This document shows positions 1-11,639 of a DNA stretch of 64,000 nucleotides, in pieces. Each line of letters starts with the position of its first letter. Position 1 is the first letter of the stretch. This DNA is from Bolinopsis microptera. Lineage: Eukaryota; Ctenophora; Tentaculata; Lobata; Bolinopsidae. The stretch spans positions 983,375 through 1,047,374 of the forward strand of contig NC_087072.1 of the NCBI RefSeq assembly GCF_026151205.1, read 5' to 3'. Made by a program: the position numbers and the translations under genes. The notes beneath the pieces are model-generated. The model was not told where the DNA came from and did no database searches. It saw only the letters and a program-made list of their open reading frames with translations.

Positions 1-1085
1 AATTGTTAAAGCTCAGACTTACAAGTTACAACGTTATAAGTCTACTTAAGACAAAAACTCGGAGAGCTAAAAATTTTCTCAAAATCTTCAGGAAGTAGCC
101 CGCTGTTCAATTTAACTCGCCAAGGCTTCACTAATTTCATATCACAATTACAGAGAAAATATAGGATAATTGCATATGCTGGAATAATTTACTGAACCGT
201 TAATCCGTCACACATGATGGGTTGCCATTTAATCGAATCCGGCTGGAAGTGACCAATGATATCGATGGGAAGGATCTCAAATGAGTGATCTGGATAATTG
301 ATCTAGAATTAAGAGCATTGATTTGCGCTATCTAGTAGTAGTAGTCGAATAGAAACTCCCAGGTAGCCTATTTACAAAGCTGCTCGATTGAGAGACGATA
401 GTTTTTATGGAAGACCAGCTGTCCTTGCAGCTCCAGGAATTGATCTGCAGCTCATTATTGCTTTATTGGGGTGGAGTAGAGTGGCACGGCGGCCAATTAT
501 TTGCTTTTATTTGACTCGTTACATTGGCCGTGGTTACTGGTTACCATTACATACCAAGTTACCATGGTTACATTGGCCGCTTATTTACCATTGCCTCAGT
601 GTTATCCATCGGCCAGTTGATTGTTTAACTGCCCGACCTAATCGTTACAACTAAAACGTCGTACTAATACTAAATAGTTACCATGGTTACCATACCAAGT
701 TACCATGGTTACCATGCTATTCACCTGACTCTTCACCACATCTCATAGTCTCGCAGTTATATTTTCTATCAATCTTGCCTTTTTGTCAATTTGCACTTAA
801 CCGTATTCAATTGAACTCCCCAGGTGAATGTTCTAGAAACAGGTCAAAGAATTAGGAAGCAGACTGGTCAGGTACTGAGTTGGGTTTAAAGCTGCTGCAT
901 TATCATTGTTACCATAGTTACTGCTGCATCTCTTATCTGTTGCTTATCATTGTAACACAGGGGTGTAGGAATGATTATCATTGTAACAGCTTTGTCTTTT
1001 TTGTTAGAGTTTGCACCGTTTTTATTTTTCTTTCTATTGTATTATTGTATATTCTATTGATATACCGTCCAGCGTGATCATCGAA
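1..1085. other. AT-rich intergenic DNA, no gene recognised
   Basis: Open frames here are short and have no recognisable domain. Between about 530 and 720 the palindromic string GTTACCATGGTTAC and close variants recur several times; the same motif returns at 13255-13290, 21437-21755 and 23090. Confidence 0.5.
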
Positions 1086-1086
1086 A

Positions 1087-1562
1087 TCTATTAAAAACAT
1101 CTAGCGTCATAGATTTAGCGTCATCTAGCGTGAAATGACGTCAGGTGATGATAGATGACGCTAGAAGTAGATAGCGTCAATTAGCGACAATGCCGCTAAT
1201 TGCGTGGCACCTTTCCAATGTCGCCATTTAGCGTTAGATAGCGCTACATGACGCTAAATGACGCTAAATGACGCTAGATGACGCTATCTAGCGTCATTTA
1301 ACGCACGCGACACTGTCGCCAGGCGACAGCTAGCGCTATTTGCATAGAATTTCTGGCCTTTTATGTGGGCGACATCTAGCGACATTTAGCGCTATCTAGC
1401 ACTATATGTCGCCGCAACATCTGACGACATATGACGCGGTGACATATGACGCGGCGACATCTAGCGCTATTTAGAGCTAGATAGCGGTGAATGTCGGTTT
1501 CCGACAGTTCAAATTTAGCGCTAAATATCGGTTTGCGACAGTTCACGCTAAATGTCTCGGCC
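1087..1562. repeat. ATGACGCTA satellite, left inverted copy
   Basis: This is a dense run of 9-10 bp motifs (ATGACGCTA and its reverse complement TAGCGTCAT) with GCGACA-rich interior blocks. It ends at a MITE terminus near 1571. The same ordered landmarks appear in reverse complement at 11955-12570: the GCCGCTAATTGCGTGGCACC block, the CAGAATTTCTGGCC block and the GGTGAATGTCGGTTT block. The two are therefore inverted copies of one unit. The motif is short and partly palindromic, so local alignment details are approximate. Confidence 0.85.
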
Positions 1563-1570
1563 ACTGTCTT

Positions 1571-1765
1571 TTACTAATTCGCTCGCCTTAAAGCTAAAAT
1601 AAAATTATCATGTGACTTTGGTTTTGCTCATGGTATTGGTTTTGCAGCCGAACGAAACGGTTTTACAAAACCCCTAATATTAACCCTAACCGGAACCCTA
1701 ACAGTAACCATAACATTAACCCCGAAGCTAACCATAACCATGAGATTATTATTTAAGATAAAATT
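1571..1765. mobile_element. MITE fragment (terminus CGCTCGCC), left copy
   Basis: It begins with AATTCGCTCGCC and contains GGTTTTGCAGCCGAACGAAAC followed by degenerate CCCTAA/ACCATAAC runs. The same sequence occurs complete at 3061-3284 and, inverted, at 11640-11945. It lies directly against the ATGACGCTA satellite, as the right-hand copy does. The telomere-like CCCTAA strings belong to this element and do not mark a chromosome end. Confidence 0.7.
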
Positions 1766-2490
1766 GCCACCCCATCGCGGGTTTACTACTACTACTATTA
1801 CTACTAGTAAGTGTCATTTTAGAATACGACACTAAATTGGGTATTCAGTAAATGGTATGTATAAACGGTACAATAGGAATATGGGTAAAACAACATGTCC
1901 CATAAAAAAGTAAACACTTCAATAAATTTCCACATATATATAGTCTCAAGTTTATTACCATTAGGGCCTCGCTCCTCGTGATCTCTCAGATGCGTCAGCT
2001 TCCTCTTATCTCCTCTTATCTTTCGTCATCGTTCACGGTCCTTTCATAATCATACTCCCCGTCTCTCAATGATTGTCACATGGTTGACAATACCCAACCA
2101 TAGAACTAGAAGTTGCTGTGTTTTACCGGATAATGGGCAGCTGTTCGCAATGAAATTATGTTTTCTATCAGTTCCACGTTCAATTCTTTTGATGTGGAAC
2201 TGCAACTGCCACAATGACCATACAACACCACCAGGCTATATAGAATATAATTATATCATATACTTCAGGATATAAAACATTGAATTTGAAGAGAGAGTAC
2301 TGTTGACTGTTGAGTAATATAACACCACAGTGATATAATGAAATGTCACGTTACTCATCAAGTTACCTAACCTGCTATCCAGAGCACTCTCTGGCAGGTC
2401 ATGTGAAGCGCACGTGACTCATAATAATATCATGTTCCTATACTCGAGAGACTCGTGAATCGTGTTCAGTTCGCTCTGACCCATTTCTTT
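1766..2490. other. Intergenic, nothing recognised
   Basis: There is a short CTA/TAC microsatellite near 1786-1810. The phrase GTGTCATTTTAGAATACG at about 1809 recurs at 3024 and 4675 and belongs to the duplicated unit described at 2490-4870. No coding exon is supported. Confidence 0.45.
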
Positions 2491-3480
2491 TTCTTGAGAC
2501 CTAGTAAGCTTACACTAAACCCAGCCTGATTTGTTAACTTGTTTTAATTGACGAGTGTTTGTCGGCGAAACATTTATAGCTTCTTGGCAGGTACGTGAAA
2601 AATGTATAGTAAAGAGGTTTTACCAAGCTATAAATCTCATTTAAATTTTGGCATATTTTTAATAAACTAACTGCATATTATAATTAATACCAAAGTGGAT
2701 TTTAAGCTACAACTAAATCATAACAATAAACCTAACGAAGGTCATCATAACTTAAGATATACATATTTCAATTTTTGAGTACAGTTCATGGTTATTGAAT
2801 GCAAATGTTTTCAGTGATTGAATTGTACGAAACTTTAACAGACGATTCTGAGAGGAAAACTATTTCCAAATTCCTAACTGTAACCAGAACTTATCTTGTG
2901 AAGAGCCAAGGATATCAGGTTTGTGAATGTTTTATAGTGTTCAGACAACTCAACTTTCTTTTCATATTGGCTCTTGATTGGGTAATTAATTAGTTGATAT
3001 TTTTTGAGGGAAATTTCAGTTTGTGTCATTTTAGAATACGGCAGCCAGCCGCTCCCACTAAATCGCTCGCCCAACCGGCAAAAAACCGTTTTGGTCACGT
3101 GACAGGCTAGTAAAACACGAATTCAATTGTTTAGGGCTCGGGTTAAGGTTGTGGTTAGGCCTAGGGTTATGAATAGAGTCGGGGTTATGGTTAGGGTTGG
3201 GATTAAGGTTTATGTAAAACCGTTTTGTTCGGCTGCAAAACAATAAAAACCAAAGTCACGTGATAATTTTTGGGCGAGCGAATTAGAGCCACAGCCTGCA
3301 CGCCATTTTAAAGCGATGCCGATAAGAAAAAACTCACGTGGAGTTTATTTAACTTTAACTTTATCAGATTTTAGAGAACAGAAGTAGAGGATCATAACGA
3401 CTTATTCAAGAAACTACTTCCTAACTTGACTGATCTATCATACCCTAGATTATCAGGTTTGTGGACATTATAGTGTTCAT
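2490..3480 (+). repeat. Diverged duplicated unit, copy A (interrupted by a MITE)
   Basis: The segment aligns in order with 4190-4870. Shared landmarks are the CACTAAACC(C/G)GCCTGATTTGTT block, GTCGG(C/T)GAAACATTTATA, a block with GATTCTGAGAGGAA, TTCAGACAACTCA, GTGTCATTTTAGAATACG, and a final GAACAGAAGTAGAGGATCA-like block. The copies are diverged and both carry stops. Some blocks look like small exons next to possible splice sites, so the ancestral unit may have been a gene fragment. Copy A is split by the MITE at 3061-3284. Confidence 0.65.
3061..3284. mobile_element. Complete short MITE with CGCTCGCCC terminal inverted repeats
   Basis: The ends are AATCGCTCGCCCAA and TTGGGCGAGCGAATT, a clear terminal inverted repeat. 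The interior holds CACGTGAC near both ends and degenerate TTAGGG-like runs. The empty counterpart exists in copy B (about 4690-4705), where the flanking CAGCCAGC and ACGTCATTTTAAAGCGAT are adjacent. That shows copy A received this insertion after duplication. Confidence 0.75.
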
Positions 3481-4089
3481 ACAACTTAATCTTCCTTCGC
3501 GAATTATTATTAATTAGATTTAGCAATCTCAATAATAATCTCAGAATGTGTGTCTGTCTGTTCGTCTGTCTGCGCGTAATTTCCGAGCGGCTTAATTAGG
3601 AAAACGGTAAGAGTCATGGGACTGGTTTTTTCGGTATAATTTAGAAAAAAACTCGGACGAAGCCTATAAGCAAATTTAAAAAATAGGCCGGTGGTAATAT
3701 AAGTGGTTTAATTGATGGTTTTGTACTACAAATTTGACATAAAATGACTTACTTTTTCTCCCTCCTCGCTCTCTCCCATTACTGCATAGGCAGCAGCCAG
3801 CATTGGTACATAAATCATAATTAGGTTAGCCGCAAGATTTACTGTTGTGTAATACTATAAGCATATTAGGGGGAGAGGGGGCGGTACACTTATTGCGGTC
3901 TGTTTGGACTGTAGAGAGAGTTCATACTTTCATACGACAATGTTATGTATATTTTCGAATATAATAGGCGGGTTTATACTTTTGCATTTCAACTGCGATA
4001 ATGAGGTCCCGGCCGTAGGGTTACACTAATTGCGACTCAATTACGGTACAGCTAATTATATACTATTTATATTGTATACTACTAATCAT

Positions 4090-4195
4090 GTTTAAGAAAA
4101 TAACATGGAGAATTTCAGAATTCAGTGCACAGAAAGACAGGATCAAACCAACTCAGACAATTTTAACAATCTCTCAACATCAGGTACCAAATTAA
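4090..4195 (+). repeat. Exon-like repeated block (also at 6430-6535)
   Basis: The roughly 100-bp block AACATGGAGAATTTCAG...CAGGTACCAAATTAAAAT is repeated at 6430-6535 with about 85 percent identity. In both copies one frame stays open across the block and ends at CAG followed by GTACC, a plausible splice donor. It could be a duplicated exon or a conserved part of a mobile element; I cannot decide which. Confidence 0.5.
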
Positions 4196-4870
4196 AATGC
4201 TTCACTAAACCCGGCCTGATTTGTTGACCTGTTTAAATTGACGCATTCTTGTCGGTGAAACATTTATAACTTATTGGTACATGGAAGATTTATAATTAAA
4301 AGGTTTTGCCAAGTAAGGATAGTGATACCTTGAGAACGACAAATTTAGTCGACCATAAATTTAGTCAAAATTTTGACTAAAATTGTTGTAAACCAAATAA
4401 TACATTTATTTCAATCTTTGATCACAGTTGGTTATTGATAGCACATGATTTCAGTGACCGAATTTTACGAACATTTAAAAACGGTTCTGAGAGGAATACT
4501 ATTTCCTAAATCCTAACTGCAATCTATCTTGTGGAGACTGATCTTACCTACTCCAGGTTTTTACTTTTAGCTATATGAATGTTTGGCTGTATTCAGACAA
4601 CTCACTCTTCTTTCCATACGGGTTCTTGATTAGTTAATTAATTGATTGATTAATTTGAGGGATATTTTAGTTAGTGTCATTTTAGAATACGACAGCCAGC
4701 ACGTCATTTTAAAGCGATAAGATTAAGAGACTCTCGTGGAGTATATCAGATTTCAGTGGACAGAAGTAGAGGATCAAAACAACTTGTTCAAGCAACTACT
4801 TTCTACCTGTAGTCAATCTTGTGAAGACTCTACCCTAGGCCTATTTTATCAAGTTTGTGAATGTTTTAGT
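4190..4870 (+). repeat. Diverged duplicated unit, copy B
   Basis: This is the second copy of the unit at 2490-3480, lacking the MITE. Block order is preserved and identity is patchy. No intact reading frame spans it. Confidence 0.65.
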
Positions 4871-5006
4871 GTTCAGACTACTCAATCTTTTAGCACAATT
4901 ATACCCTAAATTTCAGTAAACTAATTGCAATTCAATAACGGTACATGACAGCTTATTTTACATTATTATAAACTACAGACACAGTTGCCATGAATATGCC
5001 ACTTAA

Positions 5007-6420
5007 GGGTATATACACCAACACCTTTTTTGCCGGGATTCGGAATTTGACTTCATATTATGAACATACTAGAAACCCGCTAGTCGAAAGCTTTGTTCGA
5101 AGAAATTTTAAAAATCAGTTATGTTTTAATTTCTCTTCATCATATAGCTCTGTTATACTGTAGACATAATGGAATTTATCTAACAATGGCGACAGCGTTG
5201 TTAGTATTCGGATTCCCAAAACGATACTTTTTACCGCATCAAAAAAAACCAATCACAACCAAAGTTATGAATATAAGTCATAGCGTTAGCGTAAATGTGA
5301 GCTAGTTTTGAAATTATGACGTAGCATACAGCATAACAACGCGCGTAGTTAAGATGTTTTTGCTCGCGCACGTGCATTTTAACGTTGCTACGCAACAGCG
5401 CAGTAAACCTTTGCTAAAATAACGACATTATTCTAACGGTTATTTTACCTCACTTCCGACGTTAATTATAAAAAATCTAAAGCCTAAATCAAAATTCTAA
5501 GAATGCTATAGCCTATTCCTATCCTTTTTCTACAACCCTGCTAAAAATGGCGAGGTTTCAACTCCATTTGCGAGCTGGGTTTGATTTCACCAGAGGGTCA
5601 TTTTGAGGTCGATTTTCGGTGTTTTTTCTTCTATGTCCCCGTTGCCGGGGAAATTTCGTCAAGTTTAAATTATAGTATAGATAGATAAAAACAATAAGAT
5701 TTGATGCATTGACACATTTTTTTGAGAGAACGCACTTTCGAAAAAAAATTCTTTTTGGAAATTAAAAAAAAATTTGGTTAAGTCTGTCACTGAAATACCG
5801 ATGATTTAGTCATTTTAAAACTTTTAGTTCCAAATTTGTAATACTTAAAGAGCTTATCAAGCTAATTACGTCACTGTAAAAATTATTTCAAAAAAACTGA
5901 TACTATTTGAGATATAGGCATTTTAAGCCTTAAATCTGTCATTTTTGGCCCTTTTTTACGTAAATTTTACTAAAACCTTTGAGGCCAGATTTCATACCGT
6001 AAAACTCAAAATTGAGAGACATCCTGTTCCAAAAAGTTAAATATGATTATCAGCTACACTCACAAGAATTTTTAAAGCGATATCTTATGACCTGGGTGAT
6101 TGCTAAAATGTACAACTTTAATAAGTTAATAGTAAGCAAAAATTTCAATTTTGCTTCTCTCGAGTCGAGACTCGACCTTGTTCGGTTTGTAACTTCGTCA
6201 TTTATTGTTCAATTATATAATCCTTTGGAGGGCTTTTTGTATACGGATTGTAAGTAATGTTCAGTAAAAAATTAAGCCAAAAAAACTTATCGGTATTTCA
6301 GTGACACATTTTACCGTACCAAATTTGTCAATGCATCAAATTTTATTGTTTTTATTTATATTTTCATAATATGAAGTCAACTCCCGAATCCCGGCAAAGA
6401 AGGTTTTGGTGTATGTCCCC
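5007..6420. mobile_element. TIR transposon flanked by TTAA (piggyBac/Kolobok-type signature)
   Basis: TTAA occurs at 5003-5006 and 6421-6424. Immediately inside are inverted termini: GGGTATATACACCAACACC on the left, and GGTTTTGGTGTATGTCCCC on the right. The inverted similarity continues inward through GCCGGGATTCGG, GACTTCATATTATGAA, TTTGATGCATTGACA and CACTGAAATACCGAT. The left arm is interrupted by about 600 bp (roughly 5066-5680) absent from the right arm, so a second insertion is likely. No transposase is recognisable. The assignment rests only on the TTAA duplication and TIRs. Confidence 0.7.
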
Positions 6421-6539
6421 TTAAAAAGTATAAGAAAACAACATGGAGAATTTCAGGAGTTAGTACACAGAAAGAAAGGATAGAACCAACTCAAACAATC
6501 TTAACAGTCTCTCAACCCCAGGTACCAAATTAAAATACT

Positions 6540-7860
6540 TGTTTATGTAATTTTGATAAGGGGGCATACACCAAAAGTTTATTGACCATCTAGCGCACCG
6601 TTTCCTCACCAACAAATTTGTTTTGATGGACGAGGATTCCCATTTTTGTAATCGAGCATTTCCTGGTCAAAGTGCATTTTTCGGAAAGCACAATTCGTTT
6701 TATGGAGAGGCAAATGTTTCATTAAATGTTAATCATTTCGTGTGGTATTGAGCTGACATTTTGAACGAACTTTATTCATATCTAGTTAAAGCTGTGTGTA
6801 TCTTGATATCGTACCTGAAACGGCTGTGTTTTTATACATTTTTAAAGTAATAAATGGTAATTTTACTGTTCAGGCTTGTTTTGACCAAATTTCCATCAAG
6901 GAACATCGGATTGTTTTGTTGGTAGACAGGAAATTGTCAAAAATCAGTTATACGCATACGTTGGGTCTTATAGCATAGCTATATTTTATAAATGGTATAC
7001 TATAACTACTCATTCAAGCATTCCGTCACCAGAATTTGAAATTTTGATCTTTAGAGGCCACACCCAATCATCATTGAATTGCTTATACTCGTGTTTGCGA
7101 TCATCTCCATTATATGCTATAAATTTTTTAATAAGTCATTAAATCTGAAACATTATCTCAAAACTAAAAGAAACGGATTTAAAATGACAAAGTTATCAAA
7201 CAATTTGTTTATCATATGCTTGCTACGACACCATGATTGAGCTCTCTGCACGATTCTGCGCATCTAGCGTCAACCTAATCACCTGATCCCGCGTAATGAT
7301 CAATAAGCTCTTGATGTCATTCATCTTAGTAACAGGATCCCCCATTTTTTCAGGACAAGTCTCCTGAAGTTTATTAAAATCATTACATTACAATTCGACT
7401 TGATCTAACTATTAACAATATCCAAAAACCGCAAAAATGAATGTTCATACGGAAAAATTAACATTGTTGTTATTTGATTTGATGTATTCCTCGAATGAGT
7501 GATAATAGCAAGTCATACCAGAGAGAATCTTATCATTTAAATGCTGCTCATAGTATGTAATTATTCGAGCACACCTGGCGTTTTTTACATAACTTAACTA
7601 CTGCTTTATAGGACAAGAAGGAAACACGCCACTAAAACCAACATCGGACCCACTATTTCAAGGTAATAAACGACCACTTTAAATAAATGGTAAGTCATTT
7701 TGGAAGTTGACTAAATTCAATAATTAGGTACTGGTACTACGAGAGTCGTGTGATACAGTATAAACATATTAAGTATTAATCCTTGATTCTTTCATTTTTA
7801 ATCTGCATCACTCCTAAATATTACAGCTGATTTCATTTCAGATATATTAACTAATCAACA
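6540..7860 (+). other. Region upstream of the nuclease-helicase gene
   Basis: Mostly AT-rich with no recognised protein. At 6556 a GGGGGCATACACCAAAAG string resembles the terminus of the element at 5007, suggesting a solo end. At 7612-7662 a 51-bp segment is bracketed by TATAG and GTAATA and looks like an exon, possibly a 5' UTR exon of the gene at 7861. The main exon is preceded by a good acceptor (TTTCATTTCAG, ending near 7841). Confidence 0.4.
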
Positions 7861-10329
7861 ATGAATAAATATTTGGAAAATGGCAAACTAATATTCGAAA
7901 AATATTGCGCAAAGGCAGAAAACCAGCCCACAATGCTTCCAAGAGCACCAGAGCAAACCTACATAGATATATATCCAGACGAGAATCAACCTGGTTCCAG
8001 CTTTACAGATGACAAACGACATCAGTCAGACTACGAGACTGAAGTCAAAATGTATAGGGCTTTAGAATTAGGATTAGATAAAAACTATATTATCGTTCAC
8101 AGCTTCAAATACACACATCATCAATATCGTTTGTGTGTAGGTACTGAAGGTCATATTCGAAAAATATGTTCTAAATGTAAAGGCAAAAATGCAGAAAAAC
8201 AGGAGGGGGAATGCGACTTTGTCATCGTTTGTGCGGACAGTTTTGTCATTATCGAGGTAAAGAATATGGAGCATGTTGATATAGGGACGAGTGGACCAGA
8301 TATCGTAGAATGTGAACCAGACTTCCACTTGTGTTCTATTGGCGAGGACTGGCAACCTGAGTGTACAACTAGAAAATTGCAGGCATTGATTGGTACGTAC
8401 AGGAAGTCAGCCGAACAGAGAAATAAGCTAGTGGAACTGATTAAATGTATTGACAAGGACGCAACTATTCTTCAGTTTACAGCGTACCCTAATTTTAGTA
8501 ACAAATTTAAAGAACAGTTTCAAATTAGTGAGATGACTGAATCCCGGTTAAGTGATGATGAACTGTCGACTATCATATTTGAAGAGGACATTTCCTATTG
8601 TCACAACAAATTTGATTTTTCAAAGGAACCCTCGATAAACTTGGCGACAAGTTTAACGGAGCAGACTTATCCAGAACAAAACTATTTTTCTCGTTTAGTA
8701 AGTTGCTTTTCTCGCTGCTGCAATAAAACCACTGATACAGATGACACGAGCAGTGAAGGAGAAGTCATTTCTGACTCAGACAATAATCCATCAAACAGGG
8801 AATTAGTTAAAACAGATGAGGACTTATCTACTTTTAATGCTTGGTGGGCAGAAAATGTAACTCAGGCCATATCATCTATTAGAAGAGTTTCTGAAGAAAC
8901 AGTATCGAATACAGAAATACCAATATCTGGATACAATCAAGATTCTCATGAGAAAGCAAGGAACATTTTACTAGCCATATGGGCCACAGACGGAAACAAA
9001 TGTGATCAATCTAAGTGCAGTTTAGGACGATGTATTTTGGATATTAACAAAAAACTTAAGGAAGGTCAAATAACTTTCGAACCTAAGAAAGGTAAAAAAC
9101 GTGAACAAAATCCCGGGGTTGTAAAAGCTCCTGATGTCATAAGCAGATACGTTGGGGTTCTCAATTTAACCACACAACAAAATGATGTGTTTAATTCAAG
9201 TGAGAATATGTTGTGGATCAACGGACCCGCAGGGGCGGGAAAGACTGTCATATTGTGTGGTAAGATAATACAGCTAATACAATCTGATAGTGACAATAAG
9301 GTAGTTGTATTTAAGTTTACAGGAACAGGGAACAATTCACAGTATTATCAACATGCATTGGATAAAGCTAGTATAGAATATGAACTGATAAGCACTAGTA
9401 AAGATAATCACACTCCCGCACAACTAGCTGATCTGATTACAGAGAGTTTGTGTAGTGTTATTATTGTGGAGATAACAGACTTTACAAATACCACACAGTT
9501 AACAGATAGACTCAGTGTACTGAGTGGTTATCATTTGTTTGTTGATGATATACAGACAGTAATTAGATATGAAACCACAGCTGAAATGTGGAGTGCACTG
9601 ATTAACAAGTTAAAAGATTTATCAGCAGATAAGAATGTGTGGATAGCATGTGATTATGTTCAGGCTTGGTGGATATTTAACACAGATACAATTTCAATCG
9701 TAGTTAATGTTTTTACTGATATGTTAGCACCTCATCAGAGTACTACTTTATCTATGAACTTGAGAAATACGTTTGATTTATCGAATATTTTGTCTGTAAT
9801 TAGAAATCAATTCATTAAATTATGCTCTCTTAGATCAGATATTTTGGATTTAGTTTTACCAACACAAATTCCTGGACATTTTATACACGGTCCATTACCT
9901 GTCATACATGTGTTTAATGATTTCAATGTTGTTAGTATTATGCGTGTATTTGATATTGAACTTGATAGATTGTGTGCTACGGATGGATTTAATCATTGTG
10001 ATATAGGTATAGTTACTGATGTCACTAGTAGTGTATGGTCACTAGTTACGGACAGTGTTGATATGAGATGTGTTAACACTGATAGTAAGATTGCAGTGTG
10101 TGACAGTTGGGCTAGTTATTCTGCTCAGTGGCCAGCTGTAATAGTACTGTGCAGAGTGTGGTACGGTGCGGAGGATGACCTGACTCGACTTTACTTAATG
10201 TTATCCAGAGCACGTGTTTACTGCTCTGTTGTTATATTCCCAGAGGAGGGTTATACATTAGACGATACACCTTACATGTTACGTTTGTTAGATAAACTGA
10301 GTAGCTTTGCTCGTATTATACGGCATTAA
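7861..10329 (+). CDS. NERD-domain nuclease fused to a superfamily 1 (UvrD/DUF2075-like) helicase
   Basis: An intact 822-residue single-exon frame. The start is supported by an in-frame stop just upstream in the same exon. Seen: an N-terminal PD-(D/E)xK-type nuclease signature (E59/E61, D119, E132-x-K134 in ECDFVIV...IIEVKN), as in NERD domains; a linker with Cys and acidic stretches at about 280-330; Walker A GPAGAGKT at 455-462; Walker B-like LFVDD ending at D563; an SF1 motif with NLRNT at 633-637; and a C-terminal SRAR at 782-785 after SYSAQWPAV. Family knowledge: NERD-helicase fusions act on nucleic acid, and many are suspected of defence against foreign DNA or RNA; substrate and partners are unknown here. 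The usual glycine-glutamate of motif V is replaced by QW. The gene lies alone between inverted repeats, which hints at selfish or transferred origin. The domain call is fairly sure; the biological role is inference. Confidence 0.85.
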   Translation: MNKYLENGKLIFEKYCAKAENQPTMLPRAPEQTYIDIYPDENQPGSSFTDDKRHQSDYETEVKMYRALELGLDKNYIIVHSFKYTHHQYRLCVGTEGHIRKICSKCKGKNAEKQEGECDFVIVCADSFVIIEVKNMEHVDIGTSGPDIVECEPDFHLCSIGEDWQPECTTRKLQALIGTYRKSAEQRNKLVELIKCIDKDATILQFTAYPNFSNKFKEQFQISEMTESRLSDDELSTIIFEEDISYCHNKFDFSKEPSINLATSLTEQTYPEQNYFSRLVSCFSRCCNKTTDTDDTSSEGEVISDSDNNPSNRELVKTDEDLSTFNAWWAENVTQAISSIRRVSEETVSNTEIPISGYNQDSHEKARNILLAIWATDGNKCDQSKCSLGRCILDINKKLKEGQITFEPKKGKKREQNPGVVKAPDVISRYVGVLNLTTQQNDVFNSSENMLWINGPAGAGKTVILCGKIIQLIQSDSDNKVVVFKFTGTGNNSQYYQHALDKASIEYELISTSKDNHTPAQLADLITESLCSVIIVEITDFTNTTQLTDRLSVLSGYHLFVDDIQTVIRYETTAEMWSALINKLKDLSADKNVWIACDYVQAWWIFNTDTISIVVNVFTDMLAPHQSTTLSMNLRNTFDLSNILSVIRNQFIKLCSLRSDILDLVLPTQIPGHFIHGPLPVIHVFNDFNVVSIMRVFDIELDRLCATDGFNHCDIGIVTDVTSSVWSLVTDSVDMRCVNTDSKIAVCDSWASYSAQWPAVIVLCRVWYGAEDDLTRLYLMLSRARVYCSVVIFPEEGYTLDDTPYMLRLLDKLSSFARIIRH

Positions 10330-10710
10330 ATTTAATATTACTGTGTAATAACGTTGGTGGGTGACTAGTTCTATTTTTCAGAAACATGTATACACATTAC
10401 AAGCCTTAAATGTGTGATAATTGATTTCATAAGAACTAATTGACGATTTTTGAAATTTTGACCCAGCCGGGGTTCGAACTCGCAACCTGGCCAAGGCTAA
10501 CCAATTGTACTAACCACTGAGGTGACATTTGTACAAATATATTAAGCTAGTAATTAAATTAAAACTTGCAGATAATTTCACCCACTGACCTTAGTATTAC
10601 TATTATTTAATTGTGCTTCCTTTCTGATTTATTGCTAAATATTATAGTGTTTTGTATCGAAATGTTTTATGCAATAATATGAATGGGCCAGAATAAACAT
10701 AGAATAAACA
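10330..10710 (+). other. Probable 3' UTR of the nuclease-helicase gene
   Basis: AT-rich sequence with AATAAA signals near 10692 and 10703 (CAGAATAAACATAGAATAAAC). It includes a tRNA-like SINE remnant in antisense orientation at 10461-10526. Confidence 0.5.
10461..10526 (-). repeat. tRNA-derived SINE head
   Basis: Read on the minus strand it has an A-box-like TGGTTAGTACAATTGG and a B-box-like GAGTTCGAACCCCGG. The acceptor stem does not pair well and there is no clean anticodon arm, so it is a SINE remnant and not a functional tRNA. Confidence 0.6.
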
Positions 10711-11639
10711 AAGTGATTACATGTCATTCGTGGTTTGAAAACAACAAAAAATTACCCCAAATAACGAAGAATGTTAAAAAGTAAAAACGGGACTAGTCTA
10801 GTCTGCTTAATGATATCTTATTGGCAATTTGTATTTAAATTCACGCATAATAGTATACTGATACAGTCTAAATTTTAGAGTCTAATTTTTCGACTAAGTC
10901 ATAAGTTAAAGTACTTAGTACTAAGTACACTGACAGAATATAAAACTAAATTTTGAGAATAACAAAACATTTGCTTTGTCCGGGGAACGTAGCCATCCTC
11001 GGGCTCGAAAACTTAAAATGACGTAAATTGCAGCTCAACGTCGCGTTGGGCGTTTAGTTGGCGCGTTGCGCATGACTGGTGGTCAAACGTTCAACGAAAG
11101 CAAATAGAACAGAACGCAACTGAATTCATGTCCGTAAATATGCGCGCGGTTTTCCTAAAACTGCACGCGCGCGCATCATATTACACGTGCTATAATTCCA
11201 TATGTATAATCAATGTATACTGCAAGCGAGAGGGCTCTGGTTATAAAAGAACTTGAAAATGATTGCAGGAAAAATTGATTGTGCTGTGGCGCGTAATAGT
11301 GGTGCAACCGCTGAACCGCGGCCCGGTGAAATTCTTTTTATGGCAAATTTTTAGATTTATAATACATTTTCTTGATCACGTGCGCTGCGCTATAGTAGCT
11401 ACAGTAGTAGTACATTAAATTTTATAGGAAAATATTATATTAGGAAAATATTATATTAGGAAATATTATATTAGGAAAATTCTTGTAAAAAGGCCCTGAA
11501 GGTAATTAGAAACTAATTTAATTTGGTGTATTTTTGAACACTGATTCCGCAGAATCACCCCCATGACCGCATTATATTGGCATGACATAAGGTAAAAATT
11601 GAAAATGCATGGTCCATGGTCACGTTGCGTGACAGACCA
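10711..11639. other. Intergenic, nothing recognised
   Basis: Contains a short GCGCGC-rich stretch at about 11130-11190 and a small TATTAGGAAAAT tandem at 11425-11480. No supported gene. Confidence 0.45.

Noticed and set aside
1660-1745. Telomere (CCCTAA runs)
   Set aside because: The runs are few, degenerate and part of a MITE that recurs internally at 3061 and 11640.
10461-10526. Functional tRNA gene on the minus strand
   Set aside because: A- and B-box-like strings are present but the stems do not pair; it fits a SINE head better.
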